Of a stretch of 32,773 bases of DNA, positions 8,244 to 16,501 are shown in pieces. The DNA is from Actinoallomurus sp. (GTDB taxonomy: Bacteria; Actinomycetota; Actinomycetes; Streptosporangiales; Streptosporangiaceae), in NCBI GenBank assembly GCA_025964625.1, contig JAOPYL010000325.1, positions 1 to 32,773 of the forward strand, written 5' to 3'. Under the pieces are notes generated by a model. The model was not told the origin of the DNA, did no database searches, and worked only from the letters and a program-made list of their open reading frames with translations. How positions within the stretch are numbered: the stretch's first letter is position 1; every line of letters begins with the position of its first letter. Made by a program: the position numbers and the translations under genes.

Positions 8244-9149
8244 TCACGACGGCGAAGGGTCGTCGACCGGCAATCTACCTGCAGTTTCGATGTGCTCGCC
8301 GATGAGGCGGGCGATGGTCACCGGGTCGGTGAGCGGCACCCAGTGCGGTGCCCGGACCGGCCGCACCGTCAGCTCGGCGGTGAACGGCCGGGCCGCCTCG
8401 GCCGCCAGCCTCGGCGTCACGAAGGCGTCACGGGTCGCGACGACGACCTGCGTGGGCACGTTCGTGCGGCGCTCGCCCGGGTCGCGTCGACGGCCGCGCA
8501 TGTTGGCGCGGTAGAGGTTCACTCCGGCCGCCGCGTCCTGCGCGAGCGTGGGCGCGGGATGAGCGCCGCCGGCCGGCACGCCTTCGGTGCGCTCCAGCAG
8601 CCTTCCCCAGCGGCGGCCCAGGAGGCCCCGCCAGACCAGCTCGGGCAGCACCGGCGTGTGGAAGGCGGCGATGTACCAGGAGTGGAGCATCTGCCGCGCG
8701 ACCGCGGGCACTCCGGAGGTGCGCCGGAGTCCCGCCCGGATCCAGTGCGCGGCGTGGTCGAGGCAGGGGCCGGAGATCGAGGTGAAGGTGGCGAACCGCT
8801 CCGGCATCGCGCAGACCGCCTCCCAGGACTGGATCGACCCCCAGTCGTGCCCGGCGAGGTGCACGGGCGCGTCCGGGCTCACCGCGTCGAGCACCGCCCG
8901 CATGTCGGCCACGAGGTGCTCGAACCGGTACGCCTCGCGGCTCCGCGGGCGCGACGACGCGCCCGCCCCGCGGACGTCGTAGGTCACCACGTGGAACCGC
9001 CCGGCCAGCCGCCCGGCCACGGCGTCCCAGACGGCATGCGTGTCCGGGTACCCGTGTACGAGCAGCAGGGTGGGACCTTGACCTCGCTCATAGACGGCCA
9101 GGTCGACGCCGTCTCCGCGAACGCGCCGCGAACTCACTTCGTTGGACAT
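8244..9149 (-). CDS. Alpha/beta hydrolase, epoxide-hydrolase-like
   Basis: From the ATG at 9149 this is a 301-residue alpha/beta hydrolase. The oxyanion-hole motif HGYPDTHAVWD is followed by the nucleophile elbow LAGHDWGSIQSW. Asp in HDWG is the nucleophile of epoxide hydrolases and haloalkane dehalogenases. A later Asp lies in VVATRDAFVTP and the triad His in APHWVPL. The frame stays open further upstream, but that part is not hydrolase-like. There is no clear Shine-Dalgarno; a CATAAAT sequence lies 11-17 bases before the ATG, which fits a leaderless transcript. A palindrome covers the start codon (see 9142-9158). The gene lies upstream of the deacylase operon on the same strand with a 146-base gap, so co-transcription is possible. 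Substrate unknown. Confidence 0.8.
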   Translation of the reverse strand: MSNEVSSRRVRGDGVDLAVYERGQGPTLLLVHGYPDTHAVWDAVAGRLAGRFHVVTYDVRGAGASSRPRSREAYRFEHLVADMRAVLDAVSPDAPVHLAGHDWGSIQSWEAVCAMPERFATFTSISGPCLDHAAHWIRAGLRRTSGVPAVARQMLHSWYIAAFHTPVLPELVWRGLLGRRWGRLLERTEGVPAGGAHPAPTLAQDAAAGVNLYRANMRGRRRDPGERRTNVPTQVVVATRDAFVTPRLAAEAARPFTAELTVRPVRAPHWVPLTDPVTIARLIGEHIETAGRLPVDDPSPS

Positions 9150-9158
9150 GCGGTCCAA
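9142..9158. promoter_or_regulatory. Palindrome over the hydrolase start codon (candidate operator)
   Basis: On the minus strand TTGGACCGCATGTCCAA is a perfect inverted repeat, TTGGAC-N5-GTCCAA, with the start codon inside the spacer. The position just behind a possible -10 (CATAAAT) would let a TetR-type or similar repressor block transcription. No regulator gene for it is visible nearby. Confidence 0.4.
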
Positions 9159-9187
9159 TTTATGCCGTGGGCCGGGCGGGGGCGCGC

Positions 9188-10231
9188 TTACGGACGGTCG
9201 CCGAACTGGATGTTCAGGCTGCGCAGGTAGGTGTGCAGTCCGGCGTCCTGCACGGGGATCAGGTGCGCGTCGCGGCCCGACTCGTTGTAGTGGGCATGCC
9301 ACTTGCCCGGCGGCGTGACGAAGGCGCCTCCCGGCTCCCAGTCCACCCGCACCGGGTCGACGATGTCGCCGTGCTCGTCGAGCCGGTCGCCGAGCAGGGT
9401 GTAGCAGCCGGGCGGGCAGTCGAGGATCAGATCGAGGGCGACCGACTGATGCCGGTGCGGACGCTGATCCTGACCCGCGGGAAGCACTCCGAACATCGCC
9501 CACAGCACGTGGGTGATGGTCAGGGTCTGCTCCTCTTCGGCGTTGGCGAGCAGGACGCTGACCCTGCTCTTCTCGCCGGCGTCGGGCTGCGACGCGATCC
9601 GCTCCAGCTCGGCGACCGCGTCGGCACGCGCGAACTTCGTCGGGCGGAACCGGGGCCGGGTGGCCTCCGCGCCGAGATAGCGCAGCAGCGGCTCGTCGTG
9701 CACCCAGTACATGACGGTGTCGTGGGCCGCGTGATGGGTGCTGCGGCTGCCGGCCGGAAGGGTGACGAAGTCCCCCTTCTCCCAGCGGATCATTCGCCCG
9801 TTCACGTCGGAGTACCCTGCGCCCTCCATCACGTAGTAGAGCTCGGACGTCGCGTTGGGGTCGGTCGCCACCCGATCACCCGCGTTGATTCGGACGAAGT
9901 TGGCCAGCAGGGCGGGGCTGGTCGCCGCGCCGCCCTTGACGCCCAGGTGCTCCGACAGGTCCAGCGGGATGACGCGGGTCGGCCCCCCGGCGTACAGCTC
10001 GGGGCTGAACCGCTCGATCGGTACAGGCGGCGTGTGACCGCTGGCGATGGGGTCGGCCGCCTTGGAGTACTCGAAGAAGCGGGCGTCCTGCGACCAGTCC
10101 TCGAAACGCCCCTCGAAACCGTAGTCGGCGACGTTCACCTCGGGCGCCGCGACGGTCGGATCGAATCGCTTGTCGTCCTTCTTGGTCCTGGTCAGCTTCT
10201 CCTTCAGGTTCTCCTTCAGGCGTGCGGGCAT
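9188..10231 (-). CDS. Two-cupin protein, gentisate 1,2-dioxygenase-like
   Basis: This 347-residue bicupin has an N-terminal cupin with SELYYVMEGAGYSDVNG and GDFVTLPAGSRSTHHA, and a C-terminal cupin with QRPHRHQSVALDLILDC, GGAFVTPPGKWHAHYNES and the ending DAGLHTYLRSLNIQFG. The family includes gentisate and 1-hydroxy-2-naphthoate dioxygenases, which use Fe(II) to open aromatic rings. The start is the ATG at 10231: GAGGAGG at 10238-10244 is 6 bases upstream, against 3 for the GTG at 10234. The N-terminus is lysine-rich (KENLKEKLTRTKKDDKR). No other aromatic degradation genes are in view, so the true ring substrate is open. The gap to the hydrolase downstream is 38 bases on the same strand, so the two may be co-transcribed. 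Confidence 0.7.
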   Translation of the reverse strand: MPARLKENLKEKLTRTKKDDKRFDPTVAAPEVNVADYGFEGRFEDWSQDARFFEYSKAADPIASGHTPPVPIERFSPELYAGGPTRVIPLDLSEHLGVKGGAATSPALLANFVRINAGDRVATDPNATSELYYVMEGAGYSDVNGRMIRWEKGDFVTLPAGSRSTHHAAHDTVMYWVHDEPLLRYLGAEATRPRFRPTKFARADAVAELERIASQPDAGEKSRVSVLLANAEEEQTLTITHVLWAMFGVLPAGQDQRPHRHQSVALDLILDCPPGCYTLLGDRLDEHGDIVDPVRVDWEPGGAFVTPPGKWHAHYNESGRDAHLIPVQDAGLHTYLRSLNIQFGDRP

Positions 10232-10270
10232 CACTGCCTCCTCTTATGGCGGTGTCGTGAGCCGACGTTC

Positions 10271-10383
10271 CATATGAGCCGGCCGTGGTGCACGGCGGTG
10301 CACGGCGGTGCCCGACGCGAACGCGCGGTCGGTACGGAGCCGCCTGTCCGCGGCGGACCGGAGACTCCTGTCACATCATATGA
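10271..10383. promoter_or_regulatory. Intergenic region with CATATGA repeats and a GTCCGC palindrome
   Basis: The gap between the bicupin gene and the fdhD stop holds CATATGA at 10271-10277 and again at 10377-10383 (there within the palindrome TCATATGA), two tandem copies of GGTGCACGGC near 10290, and an inverted repeat GTCCGC-G-GCGGAC at 10346-10358. These may be control sites of the bicupin gene and/or a terminator for fdhD. None is assignable to a known regulator. Confidence 0.3.
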
Positions 10384-10422
10384 CCTGCGGGAACACGGTA
10401 AGCGGACACTGACGCCGAGTCG

Positions 10423-11265
10423 TCAGGTGCGCGGCGTTCCGCCGTCCGGGTCATCGGCCGGGTCGAGTCGCTCGGTTCCGGCATAGACGTTCATCGACGG
10501 GCCGCGCAGGAAGCCGACGAGCGTCATCCCGGCCTCCTCGGCCAGCTCGGCCGCCAGCGATGACGGAGCCGACACGGCGGCCAGTGCCGGGATGCCGGCC
10601 AGCAGCGCCTTCTGGGTGAGCTCGAACGACGCCCGGCCGCTGACGAGGAGCACGTGTCCGGTCAGGGGTACGCGCTTGTCCTTCAGTGCCCAGCCGACCA
10701 CCTTGTCGACCGCGTTGTGCCGCCCGACGTCCTCCCGGAGGACCAGCAGCCTCCCCGCCGCGTCGAACAGCCCCGCGGCGTGCAGTCCGCCGGTCCGCTC
10801 GAAGACCCGCTGGGCCGCTCGCAGCGTTTCGGGCAGCAGCGTCAGCACCGCCGGGTCGAAAAGGGTCCTGTCCTCGCGCACGTCGTACGACGTGCGCTGC
10901 CGGATCGCGTCGATGCTCGTCTTGCCGCACACGCCGCACGCGCTGGTCGTGTAGAAGGACCGCTCGACCGAGACCTCCGGCGGTCGCACGCCCTCGGCGA
11001 GTGTCACGTCGACGATGTTGAACGTGTCGGTGTCCGCGCAGTAACGCATCGCCGCGATGTCGTCCGCCGCACGGACGACGCCCTCGCCGTGGAGGAACCC
11101 GGTGACGAGGTCGAAGTCGTTCCCCGGCGTGCGCATGGTCACCGACAGCGGCCGCCCCGACAGCCGTATCTCCAGCGGCTCCTCCACCACGAGCGTGTCA
11201 GGGAGCGTTCGTCTCCCTCTTTCGTCGATATGCGCGATCCGACGTCGTACGGTCACTCGGCCCAT
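10423..11265 (-). CDS. fdhD: Formate dehydrogenase accessory sulfurtransferase FdhD
   Basis: This 280-residue FdhD passes sulfur from a cysteine desulfurase to the Mo-bisMGD cofactor, without which formate dehydrogenase is inactive. Diagnostic segments are VEEPLEIRLSG, TPGNDFDLVTGFLHGEG, the conserved cysteine loop SACGVCGKTS, and LREDVGRHNAVDKVVGWAL followed by LLVSGRASFE. The ATG at 11265 (MGRVTVRRRIAHID) is chosen because the frame upstream of it is not FdhD-like. It diverges from the formate dehydrogenase operon it serves; the 140-base gap between them must carry both promoters. It is cytoplasmic and works on the FDH catalytic subunit. Confidence 0.95.
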   Translation of the reverse strand: MGRVTVRRRIAHIDERGRRTLPDTLVVEEPLEIRLSGRPLSVTMRTPGNDFDLVTGFLHGEGVVRAADDIAAMRYCADTDTFNIVDVTLAEGVRPPEVSVERSFYTTSACGVCGKTSIDAIRQRTSYDVREDRTLFDPAVLTLLPETLRAAQRVFERTGGLHAAGLFDAAGRLLVLREDVGRHNAVDKVVGWALKDKRVPLTGHVLLVSGRASFELTQKALLAGIPALAAVSAPSSLAAELAEEAGMTLVGFLRGPSMNVYAGTERLDPADDPDGGTPRT

Positions 11266-11405
11266 GGCCCCGACGTTATCGCCGCCGGCCGTCCGGAATC
11301 CCGCCCGCCCGGCATGCCGCGCCGTACCGGCGCGCTCCGCGGTCGGCTCATCGCGCCACGCCGGATTCACGCGAAAGTGGCACGATCATTAGCAAAGACG
11401 GTTGA

Positions 11406-14400
11406 ATGGCGCGCGTGGGTATTGAGTCTTGGCCGGTTCTCCGCCAGCTGACCGGCACCGATCGGCTCGGCCGTGGCGAGGCCGCGCGATCGAAACGCAC
11501 GGACGCGCTCGTGGCGCGTACCGAGCAGGCCGACCGGGTCGTCTCCTCGGTCTGCCCGTACTGCGCCGTCGGTTGCGGGCAGAAGGTGTACGTCAAGGAC
11601 GAGAAGGTCATCCAGATCGAGGGCGACCCCGAGTCCCCGATCTCGCGCGGGCGGCTGTGCCCGAAGGGCTCGGCCAGCAAGCAGCTCGTCACGTCGCCGG
11701 GCCGGCAGACGACAGTCCTCTACCGCCGGCCGTACGGCACGGAGTGGGAACCGCTCGCCCTCGACGACGCCATGGACATGATCGCCGACAGGGTGATCGA
11801 GGCCCGGCGGCAGGGCTGGGAGGACACCTCCGGCGGCAAGCCCGTGCGCCGCACCATGGGGATCGCGAGCCTGGGCGGGGCCACGCTCGACAATGAGGAG
11901 AACTACCTCATCAAGAAGTTCTGGAGCGCGCTCGGAGCGATCCAGATCGAGAACCAGGCCCGTATTTGACACTCCGCCACCGTCCCCGGTCTGGGGACCA
12001 GCTTCGGACGTGGCGGCGCCACCGGGTTCCAGCAGGATCTCGTCAACGCCGACTGCATCGTCATCCAGGGCTCGAACATGGCCGAGTGCCATCCGGTGGG
12101 GTTCCAGTGGGTGATGGAGGCCAAGGCGCGCGGTGCCAAGGTCTTCCACATCGACCCGCGGTTCACACGTACGAGTGCGGTGGCCCACCGTCACGTGCCC
12201 GTCCGCGCCGGCAGTGACATCGTCCTGCTCGGCGCGCTCGTCAACCACGTGCTGAGCGGCGGCCACGACTTCCGGGACTACGTCCTCAACTACACCAACG
12301 CCGCGGCCATCATCAACGAGGACTTCAAGGACACCGAGGACCTCGACGGGCTCTTCTCCGGGTACGACCCCGAGAAACGTGAGTACAACCCCACCACGTG
12401 GGGGTACGACAGTGCCTCCGAGGAGCCCGCGAGCGGCCGGCGCGACGAGTCCAGCAGGGCGCCGGACCTGAGCGCCGGGGACCTCTCCCACGAACACGGC
12501 CCCGGCGCGACGTACGAGGCGACCCCGTCGCAGACCGGGCGGGCCCCGTACCGTGACGACACCCTGGAACACCCGCGCTGCGTCTACCAGGTGCTGAAGC
12601 GGCACTTCGCGCGGTACACGCCGGAGCTGGTCGAGGACGTGTGCGGCATCTCCCCGGCGGATTTCGGCGAGATCGCGGAGGCGATCGTCGCCAACTCGGG
12701 ACGGGAGCGCACGACCGCGTTCGTCTACAGCGTCGGCTGGACGCAGCACACCGTCGGCGCGCAGTACATCCGCACCGCCTCGATCCTGCAGCTCCTGCTC
12801 GGCAACATCGGGCGGCCCGGCGGCGGCATCCTGGCGTTGCGCGGGCACGCCAGCATTCAGGGTTCGACCGACATCCCCACCCTGTACAACCTGCTGCCCG
12901 GCTACCTTCCGATGCCGTACGCGCACGAGCACGAGGATCTGGACACCTATCTGGAGCGGGCGGCCGGCGACACCGGCTTCTGGGGCAACAAGCGCGCCTA
13001 CATGGTGAGCCTGCTCAAGGCCTGGTGGGGCGACGCCGCCACCGAGGACAACGACTTCTGCTTCGACTACCTGCCCCGCCTGACCGGCGACCACGGCACG
13101 TACCAGACCGTGCTCGACCAGATCGCCGGCAAGGTCAAGGGATACTTCCTGATGGGGGAGAACCCGGCCGTCGGATCGGCGGGCGGCCGGATGCAGCGTC
13201 AGGGCCTCGCCTCAGTCGACTGGCTGGTGGTCCGCGACCTCAACCTCATCGAGAGCGCGACGTTCTGGAAGGACTCTCCCGAGATCGCCTCCGGTGAGAC
13301 GACGGCCGAGGAGATCGGCACGGAGGTCTTCTTCCTGCCCGCCGCGTCGCATGTGGAGAAGGGCGGCACCTTCACCAACACGCAGCGGCTGCTGCAGTGG
13401 CATCACAAGGCGCTGGAGCCGCCGGCCGACGCACGCAGCGACCTGTGGTTCATGTACCACCTGGGCCTGCGCATCCGGGAAAGGCTCAGCGGTTCGGCGG
13501 ACCCCATCGACCGGCCCGTCCTCGACCTCACGTGGGACTATCCGGAGGAAGGTCCGCAGCGGGACCCGTCCGCGGCGGCGGTGCTGAAGGAGATCAACGG
13601 CTACGACGCCGACGGGAACACCCTCTCCGGGTTCACCGCGCTGAAAGACGACGGCACGACCGCCTGCGGCTGCTGGATCTACTCCGGTAGCTATGCCGAC
13701 GACGTCAACCAGACCGCGCGCCGCAAGCCGGGCGCGGAGCAGTCCTGGGTGGCGCCCGAATGGGGCTGGGCGTGGCCGGCCAACCGGCGCATCCTGTACA
13801 ACCGCGCCTCGGCCGACCCCGAAGGCCGGCCGTGGAGTGACCGCAAGGCCTACGTCTGGTGGGACGGCGAGCAGTGGACCGGGCACGACGTGCCGGACTT
13901 CGAGAAGAAGAAGCCGCCGTCGTACGTCCCGCCGCCGGACGCCAAGGCCCAGGACGCGATCGGCGGCGCCGACCCGTTCATCATGCAGACCGACGGCAAG
14001 GGCTGGCTGTTCGTGCCGAAGGGACTCGTGGACGGGCCGCTCCCGGCGCACTACGAGCCCCATGAGTCGCCGGTGGACAACCCGCTGTACGGCCAGCAGA
14101 CCAACCCGGTGCGGCAGGTCTTCCCGCGCAAGGGAAACCGCTACAACCCGGTGGGCGGTGAGGTCTTCCCGTACGCCTTCACCACCTACCGGCTGACCGA
14201 GCACCACACGGCGGGCGGCATGAGCCGTTTCCTGCCGTACCTGTCCGAGCTGCAGCCGGAGATGTTCTGCGAGGTATCGCCGGCACTGGCCGCCGAGCGC
14301 GGGCTCGTCAACGGCGGCTGGGCGACGATCATCACCGCACGGACCGCGATCGAGGCCCGCGTGCTCGTCACCGACCGGATCCGGCCGCTGCGGATCCGGG

Positions 14401-14627
14401 GCCGCACGGTCCACCAGATCGGGCTGCCCTATCACTGGGGCAGTGCCGGGATCGTGCGCGGTGACTCGGCCAACGACCTGCTGCCGATCGTGCTCGACGC
14501 GAACACCCATATTCAGGAGAGCAAGGCGGCGACCTGCGACATCCGGCCGGGGCGCCGCCCGCAGGGCGCCGCGCTGCCGGCCCTCGTGCGCCGCTACCGC
14601 CGCATCGCGGGGATACCAGAGGATTGA
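11406..14627 (+). CDS. Formate dehydrogenase catalytic subunit, selenoprotein (Sec188 at in-frame TGA)
   Basis: This is the Mo/W-bisMGD catalytic subunit of a formate dehydrogenase, 1073 residues counting one in-frame TGA at 11967-11969 as selenocysteine (residue 188). The N-terminal [4Fe-4S] site is C50, C53, C57 and C85 (SVCPYCAVGCG, RGRLCPKG). Around the TGA the frame reads NQARI-U-HSATVPGLGTSFGRGG, exactly where the Cys/Sec metal ligand of this family lies, and conserved FDH sequence continues in the same frame to 14627. Later landmarks are GENPAVGSAGG and SHVEKGGTFTNTQRLLQWHH. A SECIS hairpin follows the TGA. No twin-arginine signal is evident, so an inward-facing complex is likely. The ATG at 11406 lacks a good ribosome site; the GTG at 11415 is an alternative. 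The beta subunit start overlaps the stop. A standard gene caller would split this gene into two or trim it. Confidence 0.95.
11967..12016 (+). promoter_or_regulatory. Bacterial SECIS element for selenocysteine insertion
   Basis: Directly after the TGA, the outer stem CCGCCAC (11974-11980) pairs with GTGGCGG (12010-12016). The inner stem GTCCCC (11982-11987) pairs with GGGGAC (11993-11998), closing the apical loop GGTCT (11988-11992). The loop starts 18 nt after the TGA. In E. coli fdhF the SelB-binding loop is also GGUCU and, as I recall that sequence, is at the same distance. The element lies inside the coding region, as is normal in bacteria. Confidence 0.9.
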
Positions 14628-15469
14628 TGATGGAGAACAGCCTGTACGGGCCGCTCGCGAACGTCGCCGAGGACGCGGGCTACACCGACCCGCCGGCGCG
14701 GGCGGGCTTCTTCACCGACACGTCGGTCTGCATCGGCTGCAAGGCGTGCGAGGTGGCGTGCAAGGAGTGGAACGCCATTCCCGACGACGGCTTCGCGCTC
14801 ACCGGCATGTCCTATGACAACACGGGCGCGCTCGGGGCGAGCACCTGGCGGCACGTCGCGTTCATCGAGCAGACCGCGCCGCGCGAGGTCGGTGACAGCG
14901 CGGGCAGCACCCGGTGGCTCATGGCCTCGGACGTGTGCAAGCACTGCACGCACGCGGCCTGCCTCGACGTCTGCCCGACCGGCGCGCTGTTCCGGACCGA
15001 GTTCTCGACCGTGGTCGTGCAGCAGGACATCTGCAACGGCTGCGCCTACTGCGTCTCGGCCTGCCCGTACGGCGTCATCGACCGGCGCGAGGACGACGGC
15101 CGGGCGTGGAAGTGCACGATGTGCTACGACCGGCTGGGCGATGGCATGGAGCCCGCGTGCGCCAAGGCGTGCCCGACCGACTCGATCCAGTACGGCCCCC
15201 TCGACGAGCTTCGCGCGAGGGCGCAGGAGCGGCTCGGCGATCTTCACCGGGAAGGCGTGGCCGAGGCCCGGCTGTACGGCGAGGACGAGAACGACGGGGT
15301 CGGCGGCACGGGCGCGCTCTTCCTGCTACTCGACGAGCCGGAGGCGTACGGCCTGCCGCCCGACCCGGTCGTCACCACGCGTGACCTGCCGGCCATGTGG
15401 AAATGGGCCGGCGGTGCCGCATTGGCCCTCGCCGGGGGAGTGGCCGCGTCGTTCCTGGGGAGGCGCTGA
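14627..15469 (+). CDS. Formate dehydrogenase iron-sulfur subunit (4 x [4Fe-4S])
   Basis: This 280-residue electron-transfer subunit has four ferredoxin-type cysteine groups: CIGCKACEVACKEWN, CKHCTHAACLDVCPTGA, CNGCAYCVSACPYGV, and CTMCYDR with CAKACPTDS. It ends in one hydrophobic helix (GGAALALAGGVAASFLG), as in FdnH/FdoH, which anchors it at the membrane. The ATG at 14627 overlaps the catalytic-subunit TGA (TGATG), with AGAGG just upstream; the ATG at 14630 is equally possible. It carries electrons from the Mo/Sec site to the NrfD-like membrane subunit encoded next, again with a TGATG overlap. This is a tightly coupled operon. Confidence 0.95.
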   Translation: MMENSLYGPLANVAEDAGYTDPPARAGFFTDTSVCIGCKACEVACKEWNAIPDDGFALTGMSYDNTGALGASTWRHVAFIEQTAPREVGDSAGSTRWLMASDVCKHCTHAACLDVCPTGALFRTEFSTVVVQQDICNGCAYCVSACPYGVIDRREDDGRAWKCTMCYDRLGDGMEPACAKACPTDSIQYGPLDELRARAQERLGDLHREGVAEARLYGEDENDGVGGTGALFLLLDEPEAYGLPPDPVVTTRDLPAMWKWAGGAALALAGGVAASFLGRR

Positions 15470-16434
15470 TGCCTTCGGAGGCGGTGGGGGGTGGCCGAGG
15501 GGGTAAGGCAGGTCGCGAGGAGCGCATGGTCCCGCGGGCGGAGTTCCGCTCGTACTACGGCCGGCCGGTGCTGAAGAAGCCGCGCTGGAAGGCACCGCAC
15601 ATGCCCGGCTACCTGTACCTCGGCGGACTGTCGGGCGCGGCCTCGACGATGGGGGCGCTGGCCGACGCGACCGGGCGGCGGCGTCTCGCGCTGACCGGCA
15701 AGCTCACGGCCGTGGCGGCCGCCGCGGCCGGATCCGGGCTGCTCGTCGCCGAGCTGGGCCGTCCCGAACGCTTCCTGCACATGCTGCGCGTCTTCAAGCC
15801 GACGTCGCCGATGAGCGTGGGATCGTGGGTCCTCGCCGCGCACGGCGGGCTCACCGGGGCGTCGGCGGCCTCGGCCGTCACCGGCATCGCGCCATGGCTG
15901 GGCCGGGCCGCCGGGGCGGCGTCCGCGGTGACCGGCCCGGTGCTCGCCACCTACACGGGCGTGCTCATCGCCGACACCGCCGTTCCCGCCTGGCACGAGG
16001 CCTACCGCCACCTCCCGCTGCTGTTCGCGGGCAGCGCGCTGGCCAGCGCCGGCTCGGCCGGGATGATCGGCACACCGCGCGGTGAGGCCGGGCCGGCCCG
16101 GCGGATGGCGCTGCTCGGCGCCGGGCTGGAGCTCACCGTGGCCGGTGCCCTCGAACGCGGTGCGGGCATGCGTGAGGAGGCCGAGCTGGTCTCGGAGCCG
16201 TACCGCACCGGCCGCGCGAGCGCGCTGCTGAAATCCGGTCGCTGGCTCACGGCCGCGGGGGCGGCGGCCACCCTCTCCGCGGGCCGGAGTCGTACCGCCG
16301 CCGTCGCGGCCGGCGTGGCGCTCACGGGCGGGGCGCTGTGCACCCGCTTCGGCGTCTTCTACGCCGGGATCGCCTCGGCCGAGGACCCGAAGTACACGGT
16401 CGTCCCCCAGCGCGCGCGCCTCACAGCTTCTTGA
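15469..16434 (+). CDS. NrfD-like membrane subunit of formate dehydrogenase
   Basis: This 321-residue membrane protein of the NrfD/PsrC type has a basic N-terminal region with FRSYYGRPVLKKPRWKAPHM, then roughly eight hydrophobic segments. Family landmarks are LGRPERFLHMLRVFKPTSPM and SVGSWVLAAHGG. NrfD proteins pass electrons to or from quinone without haem, unlike the cytochrome b subunit FdnI of E. coli. The ATG at 15469 overlaps the beta-subunit stop (TGATG). The last residues (DPKYTVVPQRARL) are also typical of the FDH-linked NrfD group. It completes a quinone-reducing formate dehydrogenase of Sec-alpha, 4Fe4S-beta and NrfD. Confidence 0.88.
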   Translation: MPSEAVGGGRGGKAGREERMVPRAEFRSYYGRPVLKKPRWKAPHMPGYLYLGGLSGAASTMGALADATGRRRLALTGKLTAVAAAAAGSGLLVAELGRPERFLHMLRVFKPTSPMSVGSWVLAAHGGLTGASAASAVTGIAPWLGRAAGAASAVTGPVLATYTGVLIADTAVPAWHEAYRHLPLLFAGSALASAGSAGMIGTPRGEAGPARRMALLGAGLELTVAGALERGAGMREEAELVSEPYRTGRASALLKSGRWLTAAGAAATLSAGRSRTAAVAAGVALTGGALCTRFGVFYAGIASAEDPKYTVVPQRARLTAS

Positions 16435-16501
16435 GGCAGAGCACGAAGCTCGGGGCGCCGTACGAGGTGTCGCGCCGGCGGCCCGTGGTCGTGCGGCGGA
16501 G
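16421..16501 (-). pseudogene. In-frame 26-codon tail behind the POT transporter stop (possible methyltransferase 3' remnant)
   Basis: After the TGA of the transporter at 16502-16504 the same minus-strand frame continues for 26 codons to a second TGA at 16421. It ends in TSYGAPSFVLCLKKL, which resembles the C-terminal strand of class I SAM-dependent methyltransferases. All 26 third codon positions are G or C, as in real genes here. It overlaps the last bases of the NrfD-like gene. It could be the end of a lost gene or a stop-readthrough extension. No SECIS-like hairpin follows the first TGA. Confidence 0.3.

Noticed and set aside
11378-11394. Sigma-54-like promoter TGGCACG...TTAGCA before the FDH operon
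   Set aside because: The GG-GC spacing is one base too long, and actinomycetes generally lack sigma-54.
11967-11969. Stop codon making the formate dehydrogenase gene a pseudogene or two genes
   Set aside because: The frame continues with conserved sequence, the TGA sits at the Sec position, a SECIS hairpin follows, and selD and tRNA-Sec are present.
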